A DNA stretch of 64,000 nucleotides from JAGQSZ01 sp049647585 (GCA_049647585.1 JBARXY010000004.1:248001-312000); one strand, 5' to 3'. Shown: positions 1 to 8,762, counted from the stretch's first letter. Notes: generated by a model from the letters alone, not told the origin. Numbers and translations are program-made.

Positions 1-379
1 ATTGCTCGACCGAGCCACCACCAGATTCGTCACCGACTCTGATCGCACGTGAGACTCCACAGGCCAGCAGACCCCGCATCGCCTCATCGGCGGCCTTGGG
101 TCCAACACACACCGCGACGACGGCGGTCGGCGTGCCTGCTCCGGTCCACTCCTCTGCCAAGCGAAGTGCCGTCTCGACCGCGGCCAGGTCGGCGTCGGAG
201 AAACCGGCGTCATGGTTGAACGACCGGACCGTGCCTCGGATCGGGTCGATCTCGGCGTGCAGCACAGCCCACTTCACGCAGACAGCGATCGACGCGGCAG
301 CATCGAACCGGAGCCGGCCTGTCGAGTCGTCGGTCAGTGACCCATCGGGGGACGCACTTATATTCGCGGGGCCGGTCAT
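1..379 (-). CDS. Electron transfer flavoprotein beta subunit (EtfB/FixA-like), 3' end beyond window
   Basis: This gene is truncated by the window edge; 126 codons are visible, from an ATG whose A is at 379. After about 28 acidic or serine-rich residues comes IAVCVKWA, the typical first strand of ETF beta, then a DPIRG-like segment and AVVAVCVGPKAA, which fits the nucleotide-binding fold of the family. ETF beta pairs with ETF alpha to carry electrons as an FAD heterodimer. Its start overlaps the stop of the FixX-like gene by an ATGA motif, and ETF alpha lies three genes upstream in the same run, so all four should be co-translated. The location next to mycofactocin genes suggests the MFT-associated ETF type. 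That subtype is inferred; membership of the ETF beta family is well supported. Confidence 0.85.
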   Translation of the reverse strand, partial: MTGPANISASPDGSLTDDSTGRLRFDAAASIAVCVKWAVLHAEIDPIRGTVRSFNHDAGFSDADLAAVETALRLAEEWTGAGTPTAVVAVCVGPKAADEAMRGLLACGVSRAIRVGDESGGGSVEQ

Positions 380-705
380 GAGGTGTGGAAGACGACGCCG
401 TGGCCGCCATCGGGGTAGGACCAGCTGATCGCGCCCTCCTCGTTGCAGACCATGTAGCAGGTGCCGCACTCGAAGCACTGCTCGTAGTTGAAGAGGATTC
501 CACCGTCGGCGGTCGGTACGAACAGGTTTGCGGGACATGCCGTTATGCACCCGCGAACCGAACAGTCAACGCATTTGCGGTCATCGACGACGATGTGGGC
601 CCGCTCATGGACACGGAACTCGACAGTGTCCATTCGAGCTTCGAAACTCAGGTCCGGATAGCGCCTCATCGAGCGAGCATCAGCGGTTCCGTCGGAGGCG
701 CTCAT
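376..705 (-). CDS. FixX-like ferredoxin, partner of ETF:quinone oxidoreductase
   Basis: A 109-residue protein with two cysteine clusters. The first has spacing C-x2-C-x4-C-x3-CP (CVDCSVRGCITACP) and the second C-x2-C-x2-C-x3-C (CFECGTCYMVC) followed by NEEGAISWSYP. This matches FixX and the C-terminal ferredoxin part of ETF-quinone oxidoreductase. In those proteins the Fe-S domain passes electrons from the FAD of FixC to quinone. Here both clusters have four cysteines, so up to two [4Fe-4S] centres are possible. The start overlaps the FixC-like stop by four bases (ATGA), and its own stop overlaps the ETF beta start the same way. Family assignment is firm; the number of clusters is inferred from cysteine spacing only. 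Confidence 0.9.
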   Translation of the reverse strand: MSASDGTADARSMRRYPDLSFEARMDTVEFRVHERAHIVVDDRKCVDCSVRGCITACPANLFVPTADGGILFNYEQCFECGTCYMVCNEEGAISWSYPDGGHGVVFHTS

Positions 706-2000
706 CCGTATGACCTCATCGCTCGCACTCCCTGGGATACTGCGTCGCGCAACTTGACGCCGTTACGTTTCATTTCGGAGCGAACGATCCGCGCCACCCC
801 AGGTTTGGGGTCGGGATTCACCACCGTGAACATTTGCTCGACTATCCCGCAGGCAAGTTGGGGCAGCTGCTTCTGTGCCAACTCACCCATGACCAGGTGG
901 GGCGCATCGCGCAGCTTGCGGTGATCAGCCATCACGAAGCTCGTCTCGAGTCGGGTGCGGTACCCCTCCAGTCCGCTGGCGGTGGTGTCGTTGCGTTTGA
1001 TCGCCCGCACCGACGCCCGTCCGGCTGCTGCGCCCGAACCGATTGCGAAGTTGACACCCTCCAGCCAGATTCCGGCGGCCAGACACATCGCAGCCGCGTC
1101 GCCGGCGACCAGAAAGCCGTCACTGATCAGCTCGGGCATCATGTCGAAGCCGGCCTCGGGGATGACGTGGGCCGAGTATTCACCGACCTGGCCACCTTCG
1201 ACGAGCGGCGCTATCGCCGGGTGTGACTTCATGTCGGCGAGCAGGTCCTCGGGTCGGCGGCCTCCCTTTGCGAGTGCCGGCAGCGACAGAACCAGTCCGA
1301 CCGCAAGGCTCTCGGCGTTGGTGTAGATGAACCCACCGCCCGGCACATCGCCGGTGGCTCCGATGATCTCGATGTCGACGCCGTGATCACCGCGGACGTT
1401 GAACCGCTCGTCGATGACGTCGCGCGGCAGAGTGATGGTCTCCTTGACGCCCAGCGTGAAGTTCTCGGGCTCGGTGTGTGTGTAGAGCCCGACCTCCTTG
1501 GCAAGGAACGAGTTGACCCCGTCACACGCGATGACGACCTTTGAGGTCAACTCACCGTCGGGTCGATCGGTGCGCACTCCGACGACACGCTCCCCGTCGC
1601 GCAGCAGCCCCGTCGCCGTCGTCGAACAGACCAGGGTCGCACCCTCGGCCTCGGCGTGCGACGCGAGCCAGGCGTCGAACTCGGGGCGGAAGGCGGTGGC
1701 GCCGTTGTAGGGCGCCTGACCCCACTTCTCGGTCCGGTAGTCGATCGTCAGCGCCTGTTCGCCGGTCATCAACATCGTCGAGCGCCGAGTCACCCAACGT
1801 TGAATCGGCATTTCCTCCCACCAGTTGGGGATGAGGGTGTCGAGAATCCGGCCGTAGATCACACCGCCGTACATGTTCTTCGATCCGGGATACGGACCGC
1901 GCTCGATCAGGCAGACACTCATACCGGCTCTGGCCAGCTCGATCGCTGCGGCCGAGCCGGCCGGTCCCGCGCCGACAACGATCACGTCGAAGTCAGTCAT
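702..2000 (-). CDS. FixC-like FAD-dependent oxidoreductase (ETF:quinone oxidoreductase type)
   Basis: A 432-residue flavoprotein. It opens with FDVIVVGAGPAGSAAAIELA, a GxGxxG Rossmann motif for FAD, followed by the acidic end of beta-2 (IERG) and the segment GSKNMYGGVIYG that is characteristic of FixC/ETF-QO. A second FAD motif, DGFLVAGDAAAM, lies near residue 290. These enzymes take electrons from reduced ETF and deliver them to the quinone pool at the membrane. The neighbours are exactly the expected partners: ETF alpha just upstream (four-base overlap) and the FixX-like ferredoxin just downstream. In the mycofactocin context it may reoxidise MFT-linked flavoenzymes, but the true donor cannot be read from sequence. 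Confidence 0.9.
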   Translation of the reverse strand: MTDFDVIVVGAGPAGSAAAIELARAGMSVCLIERGPYPGSKNMYGGVIYGRILDTLIPNWWEEMPIQRWVTRRSTMLMTGEQALTIDYRTEKWGQAPYNGATAFRPEFDAWLASHAEAEGATLVCSTTATGLLRDGERVVGVRTDRPDGELTSKVVIACDGVNSFLAKEVGLYTHTEPENFTLGVKETITLPRDVIDERFNVRGDHGVDIEIIGATGDVPGGGFIYTNAESLAVGLVLSLPALAKGGRRPEDLLADMKSHPAIAPLVEGGQVGEYSAHVIPEAGFDMMPELISDGFLVAGDAAAMCLAAGIWLEGVNFAIGSGAAAGRASVRAIKRNDTTASGLEGYRTRLETSFVMADHRKLRDAPHLVMGELAQKQLPQLACGIVEQMFTVVNPDPKPGVARIVRSEMKRNGVKLRDAVSQGVRAMRSYG

Positions 2001-3025
2001 GACTCGCCGCCCTCTCCACTCAATCCGCCACCTGTAGCGCCGGACGATTTGAACAAACGGTCAAGTTCGTCGAGCGTCTGATTTGCGTCAGCAACTATTG
2101 CAAGGTCAGCGAGTTCCATCATCGGACAGTGCTCGTCGGTGTTGATACTGATGACGTGCTCGGGATGTCCGAGACCTGCTGTGTGTTGCACCGCACCCGA
2201 GATCCCGAAGGCGATGTACAGGCTCGGGTCGACAACCACACCGGTGGTTCCGATTTGTCGACTGTGTCCCAGCCAACCCCGGTCGGTGATTACACGGGTC
2301 GCTCCCATCGATGCGTCGAGCGAAGCTGCGACCCTTCTCAACTGTTCGAAGCGTTCAGCCGAGTCGAGCCCGGCGCCGCCCCCCAGCAGCCGTGGAGCTT
2401 CCGAAAGGTCCATGGTCGCGATGTCCGGCGGCAGCACCGACTCGACCACGGCGTCGCGAACAGCTCGGCCGGCCTCATCCAGTTCAGCGGTGCGGCCAAC
2501 CGGCGCCGGGTCGTCGCTGCCGGGCTCAACCGTGCGCACGCCGGGCTGGAGCGTCACGACTGCGGGTCCGTCGAGTTCATGACGCGACACCGCCCGCCCG
2601 CCCAGTCGCACAGAGGTCACCTCTGTTGGCTCGATCCGAATGGCCGACGCGAACAGCGGTCGATCGAGTTGCGCCGCGAGTCTCGGCGCAAGATCCCGGC
2701 CGTCGGGCGATGCCGGTAGGACCACTACCCGCGTATCCGCCAGCAGTGGTGCCAACCCAACAGCCCATGCACCCGGTGCGAACGGTCCGGCAGGAACCAG
2801 ACGCAGATCTCGGGCTACCCCACGCAGCGATCCTGCCGCCTCGTCCAGACCATCGCCGATGAGTAGCGCTCGACCGCCGGCCTCGGCCACGGCTTCAGCT
2901 GCGCCCGCGGGAAGGTGGCCTTCACGGACCGGAACGACCGCGACGAACTCGGCGAACGCATCTGTGCCCGCTGCACCCGCGGGAGCGAGCGTACTCACAG
3001 GCGTACTCACAGGTCTGTCAGACAA
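1997..3025 (-). CDS. Electron transfer flavoprotein alpha subunit (EtfA/FixB-like), mycofactocin-linked
   Basis: A 342-residue protein with a variable N-terminal domain and a conserved FAD-binding C-terminal domain. Around residues 250-320 it reads DRGWLGHSRQIGTTG, then YIAFGISGAVQHTAGL and VISINTDEHCPM, the standard ETF alpha signatures for FAD binding. Its ETF beta partner is three genes downstream in the same strand and frame-coupled series. The annotated start is a TTG overlapping the end of the OYE gene by eight bases; two GTG codons in a 12-bp direct repeat (GTGAGTACGCCT/C) just inside are alternative starts. It should form the heterodimer that feeds the FixC/FixX-like proteins. The start codon is uncertain; the family is clear. 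Confidence 0.87.
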   Translation of the reverse strand: MSDRPVSTPVSTLAPAGAAGTDAFAEFVAVVPVREGHLPAGAAEAVAEAGGRALLIGDGLDEAAGSLRGVARDLRLVPAGPFAPGAWAVGLAPLLADTRVVVLPASPDGRDLAPRLAAQLDRPLFASAIRIEPTEVTSVRLGGRAVSRHELDGPAVVTLQPGVRTVEPGSDDPAPVGRTAELDEAGRAVRDAVVESVLPPDIATMDLSEAPRLLGGGAGLDSAERFEQLRRVAASLDASMGATRVITDRGWLGHSRQIGTTGVVVDPSLYIAFGISGAVQHTAGLGHPEHVISINTDEHCPMMELADLAIVADANQTLDELDRLFKSSGATGGGLSGEGGES

Positions 3026-5078
3026 GGTGCCTCCCGCGGCTCGAACCGGCCGAGCTCGTGACTGTCGATGCGGCGGCGATGCCCGGCGCGGTAGCGGCGA
3101 TCAAACCCGCGCCCGGTGACGCTATTGCGGAGCCGACTCGTTCACCGTCGATCACGGCAGCGTGGGCACGGCGGGGAGCCACTGCATCGCCAACCCGGTA
3201 CACGTCGACGCCCTGGCCCTTCAGCTCGTGATACAGCGCATCGGCGGGGCCGTACGGAATCGCCAGGACCACCCAATCAGGCTCTCGGGTTAGTTGAGCG
3301 CCGGTCGGATGATGCTGGAGGTTCACGGTCCGACCGTCAATGCCCATGACTCCACACTCGGTGGTCTGGACGATGCCCTTGGACTCCGCTCGAATCCACC
3401 AGTTCTCCATGTCGAGGGTGATCCCAAGGTCCTGGCCGACAACCATCCCGGGGGTGATTATCTCGACGTCACACCCGCGGTCGCTGAGCAGTTCGGCGAT
3501 CGAGGTCGACTGGTGGAACCCGAGTTCGTCGACAACGACGACCATCCCGGTCGGCTGCACCCGACCCTCGAGCACATCACGCATGTCTACGATCCAATCA
3601 CCGTCGGGCCCTTGGTCAGCCGGCAGCCAATACGGCGCCGCGAACTCGGCACCAGTGGCGACGACAACCGAATCTGGCCGACGTCGGACAACTTCGTCGG
3701 CGGTTACCGAGACGCCGTATTCGATCGTGACCCCGAGGCGTTCACACTCGTTGAGCTGGTTGCGGACCAGGTCGCCGAACTCGGCCCGGTTGGGCACACT
3801 CGCTGCCAGACGAACCTGACCTCCGGCGACGTTTTCCCTTTCGCAGATGGTGACGCGGTGGCCGTTGCGGGCCGCAGCAATCGCGGTCTGCATACCGCCC
3901 GGGCCGGCACCTACCACCAGAACACGACGACCCATCTCGACCGGTCTGGGCTCGCCCACGCCGAGCGACTCTCGACCCGTTCGGGGATTTTCGATGCAAC
4001 CGAGCCAACGGTTCAGGCCCATCCGTCCGACGCACTCCTGGTTGCACGACAGGCACAGCCTGGTGTCGTCGGTGTAGCCACCGCGGGCTTTGCGGACGAA
4101 GTCGGCGTCGGCGATCTGGCCTCGAACCACTCCGACCAGGTCACACTGACCTTCCTGGAGTGCGCGCTCCGCCTGGAGTGGATCCTTGAAGCGTCCGACT
4201 CCGATGACAGGCAGTTCGACCGCTTCGCGGATGGCCGAGGGAATGAACATCGCGTAGCCGGGCGGGATGTGCATCGACGCCTCGATCATGAACAGCGATG
4301 CCGTTGCAACCCCGATCGAGGTGTTGATGTAGTCGACGTTTCCGCTCGACTCGACCATCCGGGCGATCTCGACCGCGTCCTCGATCGTCGTCCCGCCCTC
4401 TATCAACTCGTCGCCGCAGATGCGTACCCCGAGCGCCAGGTCCGGACCGATTGCCGAACGTACGGCGGCGACGATCTCGAGCAGCAATCGGGCCCGGTTG
4501 ACGAGCGTTCCGCCGTAGGAGTCGGTGCGCAGGTTCGTGGCGGGTGAAAGGAAGCCCCGCACTATCGATGAGTGCGAGCACTGAAGTTCGATGCCGTCGA
4601 AACCACCCTCGGCGCAGTGTCCGGCTACCAGCGCGTAGGAAGCAACGACTTCGTCGATCTCGGCTTCATCGATCGCCTTGGGGACTTCACGGAACAACGG
4701 ATCGGCGACCGATGAGGGCGCCCAAACCGGCAGGCGCGAGTACATCGACGACGCCTGACCGCCGTTGTGGTTGATCTGAGCGAAAATCGGAACCCGGTGG
4801 CGGTGGACCGCGTCGGTGATACGGCGGTAGCCAGGAATGACCTGACGGTGGAACCCGTGGATCAGCTTCTCGTAGGGCCAGTCCGTCGGGTGGACCGAGT
4901 GCTCCTCGGTGATGATCAGACCGGTTCCGCCCCGTGCCCGCTCGGCGTAATAGGCGGCGTGCTGTTCGGTCGGAAGGCCGTCTTCCGCGTAGTTGGTCAG
5001 GTGCGCCGAGAAGACGATCCGGTTGCGGGCGGTCACCGGCCCCAGCTGGATCGGCGACCAGACGAGCTGCTCGGTCAT
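3018..5078 (-). CDS. Mycofactocin-system FadH/OYE family oxidoreductase (type 2), 4Fe-4S/FMN/FAD
   Basis: A 686-residue enzyme built like 2,4-dienoyl-CoA reductase: an N-terminal old-yellow-enzyme TIM barrel (about 1-335), a 4Fe-4S linker with Cys342, Cys345, Cys349 and Cys361 (spacing C-x2-C-x3-C-x11-C), and C-terminal FAD/NAD(P) domains starting at VLVVGAGPGG (about 386). Such enzymes reduce activated C=C bonds using NAD(P)H. Two FadH/OYE families are known to sit near mycofactocin loci, and this one, opening with NRIVFSAHLTNYA and carrying a full iron-sulfur motif, resembles type 2. It is the first gene of the coupled set leading to ETF alpha, FixC, FixX and ETF beta. The type number is from memory; the domain architecture is visible. 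Confidence 0.88.
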   Translation of the reverse strand: MTEQLVWSPIQLGPVTARNRIVFSAHLTNYAEDGLPTEQHAAYYAERARGGTGLIITEEHSVHPTDWPYEKLIHGFHRQVIPGYRRITDAVHRHRVPIFAQINHNGGQASSMYSRLPVWAPSSVADPLFREVPKAIDEAEIDEVVASYALVAGHCAEGGFDGIELQCSHSSIVRGFLSPATNLRTDSYGGTLVNRARLLLEIVAAVRSAIGPDLALGVRICGDELIEGGTTIEDAVEIARMVESSGNVDYINTSIGVATASLFMIEASMHIPPGYAMFIPSAIREAVELPVIGVGRFKDPLQAERALQEGQCDLVGVVRGQIADADFVRKARGGYTDDTRLCLSCNQECVGRMGLNRWLGCIENPRTGRESLGVGEPRPVEMGRRVLVVGAGPGGMQTAIAAARNGHRVTICERENVAGGQVRLAASVPNRAEFGDLVRNQLNECERLGVTIEYGVSVTADEVVRRRPDSVVVATGAEFAAPYWLPADQGPDGDWIVDMRDVLEGRVQPTGMVVVVDELGFHQSTSIAELLSDRGCDVEIITPGMVVGQDLGITLDMENWWIRAESKGIVQTTECGVMGIDGRTVNLQHHPTGAQLTREPDWVVLAIPYGPADALYHELKGQGVDVYRVGDAVAPRRAHAAVIDGERVGSAIASPGAGLIAATAPGIAAASTVTSSAGSSRGRHLV

Positions 5079-5195
5079 CGCCTCAAGATAGGGCGAGGCG
5101 ACACCCGCTCCGAATCGGCGCTCTGGAGCGGCCCGGTCAGAGACTCATCCAATGGCCTACGGCGATGACCGGGGAGGCCCACCGATTGGATTGAT

Positions 5196-5585
5196 TCAGG
5201 CAGCTGCGCGGCCGCGGCGACCGAGGATCACCGCGGTCGCAACACCCGCGACCGATGAAACCGCGGCTGCAGATCCACCGGCGACTGCCGCAACCCGGCC
5301 CCACAGGACCCGGCCCTTTTCGCCGTCGACGAGGCTCGACACCTGGCGCTTCGAATCGACGAGCACGTCGCCGATCGGTTCGAGTCCAAATCCGACGAGC
5401 TTTCCGTTGCGGACATGTCCGAAAAGTCCACCAGGAAGGGTCACGGCAACGTCATCGTGGGTGCGGAACAGACCATTGGCAGACTTGGCGGCCTCGATGG
5501 CAGTTCGCATGGTGCGTTCAAGTGCAGATCCGGCCGACGAGATTGTCTCCGAAATGGTTTCGGTCAACACGTTCGATGTCACCAT
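5196..5585 (-). CDS. Small hypothetical protein with C-terminal membrane segment
   Basis: I do not recognise a family. The protein is 129 residues with an acidic, Ser/Thr-rich N-terminal helix (MVTSNVLTETISETISSAG), a central part containing PGGLFGHVRNGKLVGFGLEP, and a C-terminal hydrophobic, Ala/Val-rich stretch (about residues 95-122) followed by GRRGR, which looks like a tail anchor. I chose the ATG at 5585 rather than the GTG 24 bases upstream because a strong AGGAGG lies eight bases before it. It sits between two mycofactocin-type OYE genes on the same strand, with gaps of about 115 and 265 bp, so a role in this locus is possible but unproven. Confidence 0.7.
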   Translation of the reverse strand: MVTSNVLTETISETISSAGSALERTMRTAIEAAKSANGLFRTHDDVAVTLPGGLFGHVRNGKLVGFGLEPIGDVLVDSKRQVSSLVDGEKGRVLWGRVAAVAGGSAAAVSSVAGVATAVILGRRGRAAA

Positions 5586-5849
5586 GGGATTCGCCTCCTG
5601 TGGCACCACGCACCGCTTTGGGCCGACGATCGACCCATCACAGCACTACTTTCCCTCAGGGTACCGTCAACATCCCTCCGGTCAACAGGCGATTCTGCTC
5701 AGACCGGGCGAATTCGCTCAGCTTCGTCCCGCACAGGGGCTCCAGCGGCACACTGAAGCTGGCAACCCGCAAGCAGCGACCCGCCAGCGGCGACCCACCA
5801 GCAGCGACTCACCAGCAGCGACTAACCCGCTGCACCCGCCAGCATGGAC
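5586..5849. repeat. Intergenic stretch with a 14-bp tandem repeat
   Basis: A gap of 264 bp between the small membrane protein and the upstream OYE gene. At 5772-5827 there are four imperfect 14-bp units of the type AGCAGCGACYCACC (AGCAGCGACCCGCC, AGCGGCGACCCACC, AGCAGCGACTCACC, AGCAGCGACTAACC), lying just downstream of the OYE gene stop. The part nearest 5585 contains the ribosome binding site AGGAGG of the small gene. I see no further reading frame with coding character. Confidence 0.6.
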
Positions 5850-7934
5850 TCAGCCGAGAGCGAGCGCCGCCCGTCGGCCTTCGAGAATTGCATCGTGAAT
5901 CGTCCGAGGAGCGACGCAGTCACCTATGCGGACGACGTCGACATCCGGCATTCCCTGCAGCTCCTGCCACAGTGATTCATCCGGCAGGCGATGTCCCGCG
6001 TCGATGACCACCGCCGCCTTCAGAGACATGGTCTCGCCGTTGAACCGACCCTCAAGAACCGCGGAGCCCTTCTTGACCGCCCGCAGGATCACACGGCGGT
6101 GAAGCTCCACGCCGGCCTGCTGGAGGCGAGCGTTCGCGGGTGCCAGGTCCCCCGAGCGTGCCAATTCGTTGCCGACGATGTTGTCCTGGGTGGCCAGGTG
6201 CACAGCGCGCCCCTGAGCGGCGAGCAACTCGGCGACGCCGACGCCGATCGAACCGCCTATCGGATCCCAGATCAGCACCCGACCGTCTGGCAGCGACCCG
6301 GAGTCCTCAAGCACGTCCGCTGCCCAGCGCACGTCGGCAGCCCGGGTTGCCGAGTAGCCCTGCCTACCGTTTCCACCGCCGGTCGCGACGATGATGTGTC
6401 CCCGGGACCCGGCCAGTAGTTCGGCCGCAGACACTCGCTGACCCGTCAGGATCTCGACTCCGAGAATTTTGCATTCGGCTTCGAGCCAGTCAGCGAGTAG
6501 TGCGAGACGCTGAAATCCGGGCACGTTGGCTGCCACACGAGCCATCCCACCGGTCCGCTCAGACCCCTCGATGAGGGTGACCTCGTGACCTCGTGACGCG
6601 GCGACCCGTGCTGCTTCGAGCCCGGCCGGTCCTGCGCCCACGATGGTCAACGCGACCGGAATCGCAGCCTGCCCGCCAACCGGCTGGTCCTCGGTCTCGT
6701 GTCCCGAGAACGGATCCCCCGAAGACGTGACTATCGGGTTGCGGTTGTCGCGCACCTGACTGCGCTGGTTGGTCAGGCTGCAGGGACGAACTCGCGACGC
6801 CTCACCCGCCCGGACCTTAGCGACCAGGTCGGCGTCGGAAATCAGCGCCCGCGTCATTTCGACGCCGTCGATCACGCCGGTAGCACCGGCTTCACCTATC
6901 AGTGCCGACTCGGCCATTTCAACGTCGACGATCGAGCCTTGGACGACGATCCTGACCCCCGCACCGGCCTCGGGCCGGTCGCCACCATCAGCGGCTGCCC
7001 CGACCGGCGCTGCCGCGACCGACGCAGCAACCGGTGCTGCTGCGGCGGAGGCCGCGACAGTTGTTTCCGCGACCGACGCAGCGACCGAGCGGGCCAGAGC
7101 GATGTTGAATCCCGGCGGAGTGTGACCATCCGGGCGGGTGGCGGAAGTCGAATAGATCGAGCCCCGCACGACGGTCAACATGTCCAACCCACCCGCCGGA
7201 CCGCTGGCCGCTCGGTCGACGATCAACGCCGCAAGCTCCGGAGCCTGGTCCGGTGTGATCCCGGCCCACGGGGCGAGTTCGTCGCACGAAAGGCGCAACG
7301 CCAGGATCCGTCCCCCGCCGATCTCGCCCCGGACCGCGGCGAGGATGTCCATCAAGAACTTTGTGCGATCCTCACCCCACTCGTCGCCCCGCTGGTTGGT
7401 CAGCCCCGACAGGAACTGCCTGACCAGCGAGTATTGCCCCGCGTTGATCTCAACCCCATCGCATCCGGCTCGCACCGCTATGCGGGCAGCCGCGCCGAAC
7501 CCGGAGACCACTGCGTCGATGTCCTCGGGCTCCATCCATTTGGGAACTTCACGGGTATTGACCTCGGGAACGCGGCTCGGAGCCCAAAGTTCCCGCTGGC
7601 TCCAGTGCGAGGTCCCCTGACCTCCCGCGTGGCCCAGTCCGGCGAGGACCAGGGAGCCTTCACCGTGACAGGCGTCCGCTACTGCGCTCCACCCCTCAGC
7701 GCAATCGACGGCCAGCGGCGCACGCTCGTAGGGCCAATCGCTTTCGTGGACCGAGGCCTCCTCGGTGATGATCACCCCGGCTCCGCCCGCGGCCCGGCGG
7801 CGGTAGTAGGTGACGTGGCGTTGCGAGATCGAACGCCTTAGCCCGAGGTTCGTTTCGTGGGGACCAAAGATCACCCGGCTTGGAGCAACGAGCGCGCCAA
7901 TCGCGAACGGTTCGAGCAGCTTCACGGGCAACAT
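5850..7934 (-). CDS. Mycofactocin-system FadH/OYE family oxidoreductase (type 1), iron-sulfur motif degenerate
   Basis: A 694-residue protein with an OYE-type TIM barrel (about 1-380) opening with RVIFGPHETNLG, and C-terminal FAD/NAD(P)-binding domains beginning at LTIVGAGPAGLEAA (about 429). The opening resembles the type 1 mycofactocin-linked FadH/OYE family. Two things are odd. Where the 4Fe-4S linker should be (about 382-402) only Cys385 remains, in RPCSLTNQRSQVRDNRNP; the other positions carry Thr, Ser or Arg. And about 40 Ala/Val-rich residues (about 287-326, VAASVAAAPVGAAADGG region) interrupt the barrel before VRIVVQGSIVDV. The enzyme may therefore act without a cluster, or be partly impaired. 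It is separated from the O-methyltransferase upstream by 54 bp on the same strand. Confidence 0.85.
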   Translation of the reverse strand: MLPVKLLEPFAIGALVAPSRVIFGPHETNLGLRRSISQRHVTYYRRRAAGGAGVIITEEASVHESDWPYERAPLAVDCAEGWSAVADACHGEGSLVLAGLGHAGGQGTSHWSQRELWAPSRVPEVNTREVPKWMEPEDIDAVVSGFGAAARIAVRAGCDGVEINAGQYSLVRQFLSGLTNQRGDEWGEDRTKFLMDILAAVRGEIGGGRILALRLSCDELAPWAGITPDQAPELAALIVDRAASGPAGGLDMLTVVRGSIYSTSATRPDGHTPPGFNIALARSVAASVAETTVAASAAAAPVAASVAAAPVGAAADGGDRPEAGAGVRIVVQGSIVDVEMAESALIGEAGATGVIDGVEMTRALISDADLVAKVRAGEASRVRPCSLTNQRSQVRDNRNPIVTSSGDPFSGHETEDQPVGGQAAIPVALTIVGAGPAGLEAARVAASRGHEVTLIEGSERTGGMARVAANVPGFQRLALLADWLEAECKILGVEILTGQRVSAAELLAGSRGHIIVATGGGNGRQGYSATRAADVRWAADVLEDSGSLPDGRVLIWDPIGGSIGVGVAELLAAQGRAVHLATQDNIVGNELARSGDLAPANARLQQAGVELHRRVILRAVKKGSAVLEGRFNGETMSLKAAVVIDAGHRLPDESLWQELQGMPDVDVVRIGDCVAPRTIHDAILEGRRAALALG

Positions 7935-7988
7935 CGTGGCTCACCCGGCGACGATTCCGAAACCCGGGGCGATACACGGGGACCAGTC

Positions 7989-8645
7989 TCAGAGCTTGCG
8001 GAGCATCATCAATCCGTCGCCGACATTGATCAACGTGGAATCGACACGGTCGTCGGCAGCGACCCGATCGTTGAACTCGCGAATCTCCAAGGCGGATCCC
8101 TCTGCGGCCGGGTCGAGCACCCGACCGCTGAACAAGGCGTTGTCGGCGACGATCAACCCGCCCGGACGCATTTTGTCCAGCACCAGATCGACATAGTTCA
8201 GGTAGCCGCCCTTGTCAGCGTCGATGAACGCGAAGTCGATCGGCTCAGAGAATTCGTGGTCACCAAAGGTCTCGGCAGCAGGACCAATCACGCGCTCAAT
8301 CCGATCTGCGACTCCGGCCTCTTCCCAGAAGGGGACGCCGACCGAGGTCCACTCCTCGCTCACGTCGAAACATGTGAGGTGCCCGTCGCTCGACATCCCT
8401 TCGGCGATGCAGAGCGCCGAGAGACCTGTGAACGTACCGATCTCCACCGCGCAACGAGCACCGATGAGCCTGGCGAGAAAGGTCAGTAGCGGGCCCTGTT
8501 CTTCAGAGATCTGCATGACGGCGGTGTCACCGAGTTGCTGGCGGGTAAGCGCCACGAGTCGACGGTGGACATCGGTGCGGGGGATCGAATGGTCCAACAG
8601 GTAGCTGCGTAGTTCTGGGGACATAGCAATGTCGGAGCCGGCCAT
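7989..8645 (-). CDS. Class I SAM-dependent O-methyltransferase (CCoAOMT/Methyltransf_3 family)
   Basis: A 218-residue methyltransferase of the compact catechol/caffeoyl-CoA O-methyltransferase family. The SAM-binding motif is CAVEIGTFTGLSALCIAEG (about 90-108), followed by LTCFDVSEEW for the ribose-binding acid, FAFIDADKGGYLNYVDL (the conserved metal-binding Asp region), and PGGLIVADNALFSGRV. These enzymes methylate hydroxyls on small aromatics with a divalent metal. It lies on the minus strand between mftC and the type 1 OYE gene, 54 bp upstream of the latter, so it may be part of the mycofactocin-linked run. Its substrate is unknown. Confidence 0.85.
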   Translation of the reverse strand: MAGSDIAMSPELRSYLLDHSIPRTDVHRRLVALTRQQLGDTAVMQISEEQGPLLTFLARLIGARCAVEIGTFTGLSALCIAEGMSSDGHLTCFDVSEEWTSVGVPFWEEAGVADRIERVIGPAAETFGDHEFSEPIDFAFIDADKGGYLNYVDLVLDKMRPGGLIVADNALFSGRVLDPAAEGSALEIREFNDRVAADDRVDSTLINVGDGLMMLRKL

Positions 8646-8762
8646 AGCTGGAACCTACCTGTTGCCCACCGGGTTGTGGTCGCTAACTCGGATGCCCCGA
8701 CTCACTGGTGTCTTTCCGGGGGGAGGGGGTTGAGGTGACCGGCTCCGGGGTATGGCTTGTCG

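Noticed and set aside
3294..4547. Long plus-strand frame opposite the OYE gene
   Set aside because: It lies entirely antisense to a gene with clear FMN, Fe-S and FAD motifs, and has no recognisable domain; it is a GC-rich shadow frame.
6699..7841. Long plus-strand frame opposite the type 1 OYE gene
   Set aside because: It is the shadow of a confidently assigned flavoenzyme and has a repetitive, arginine-rich composition.
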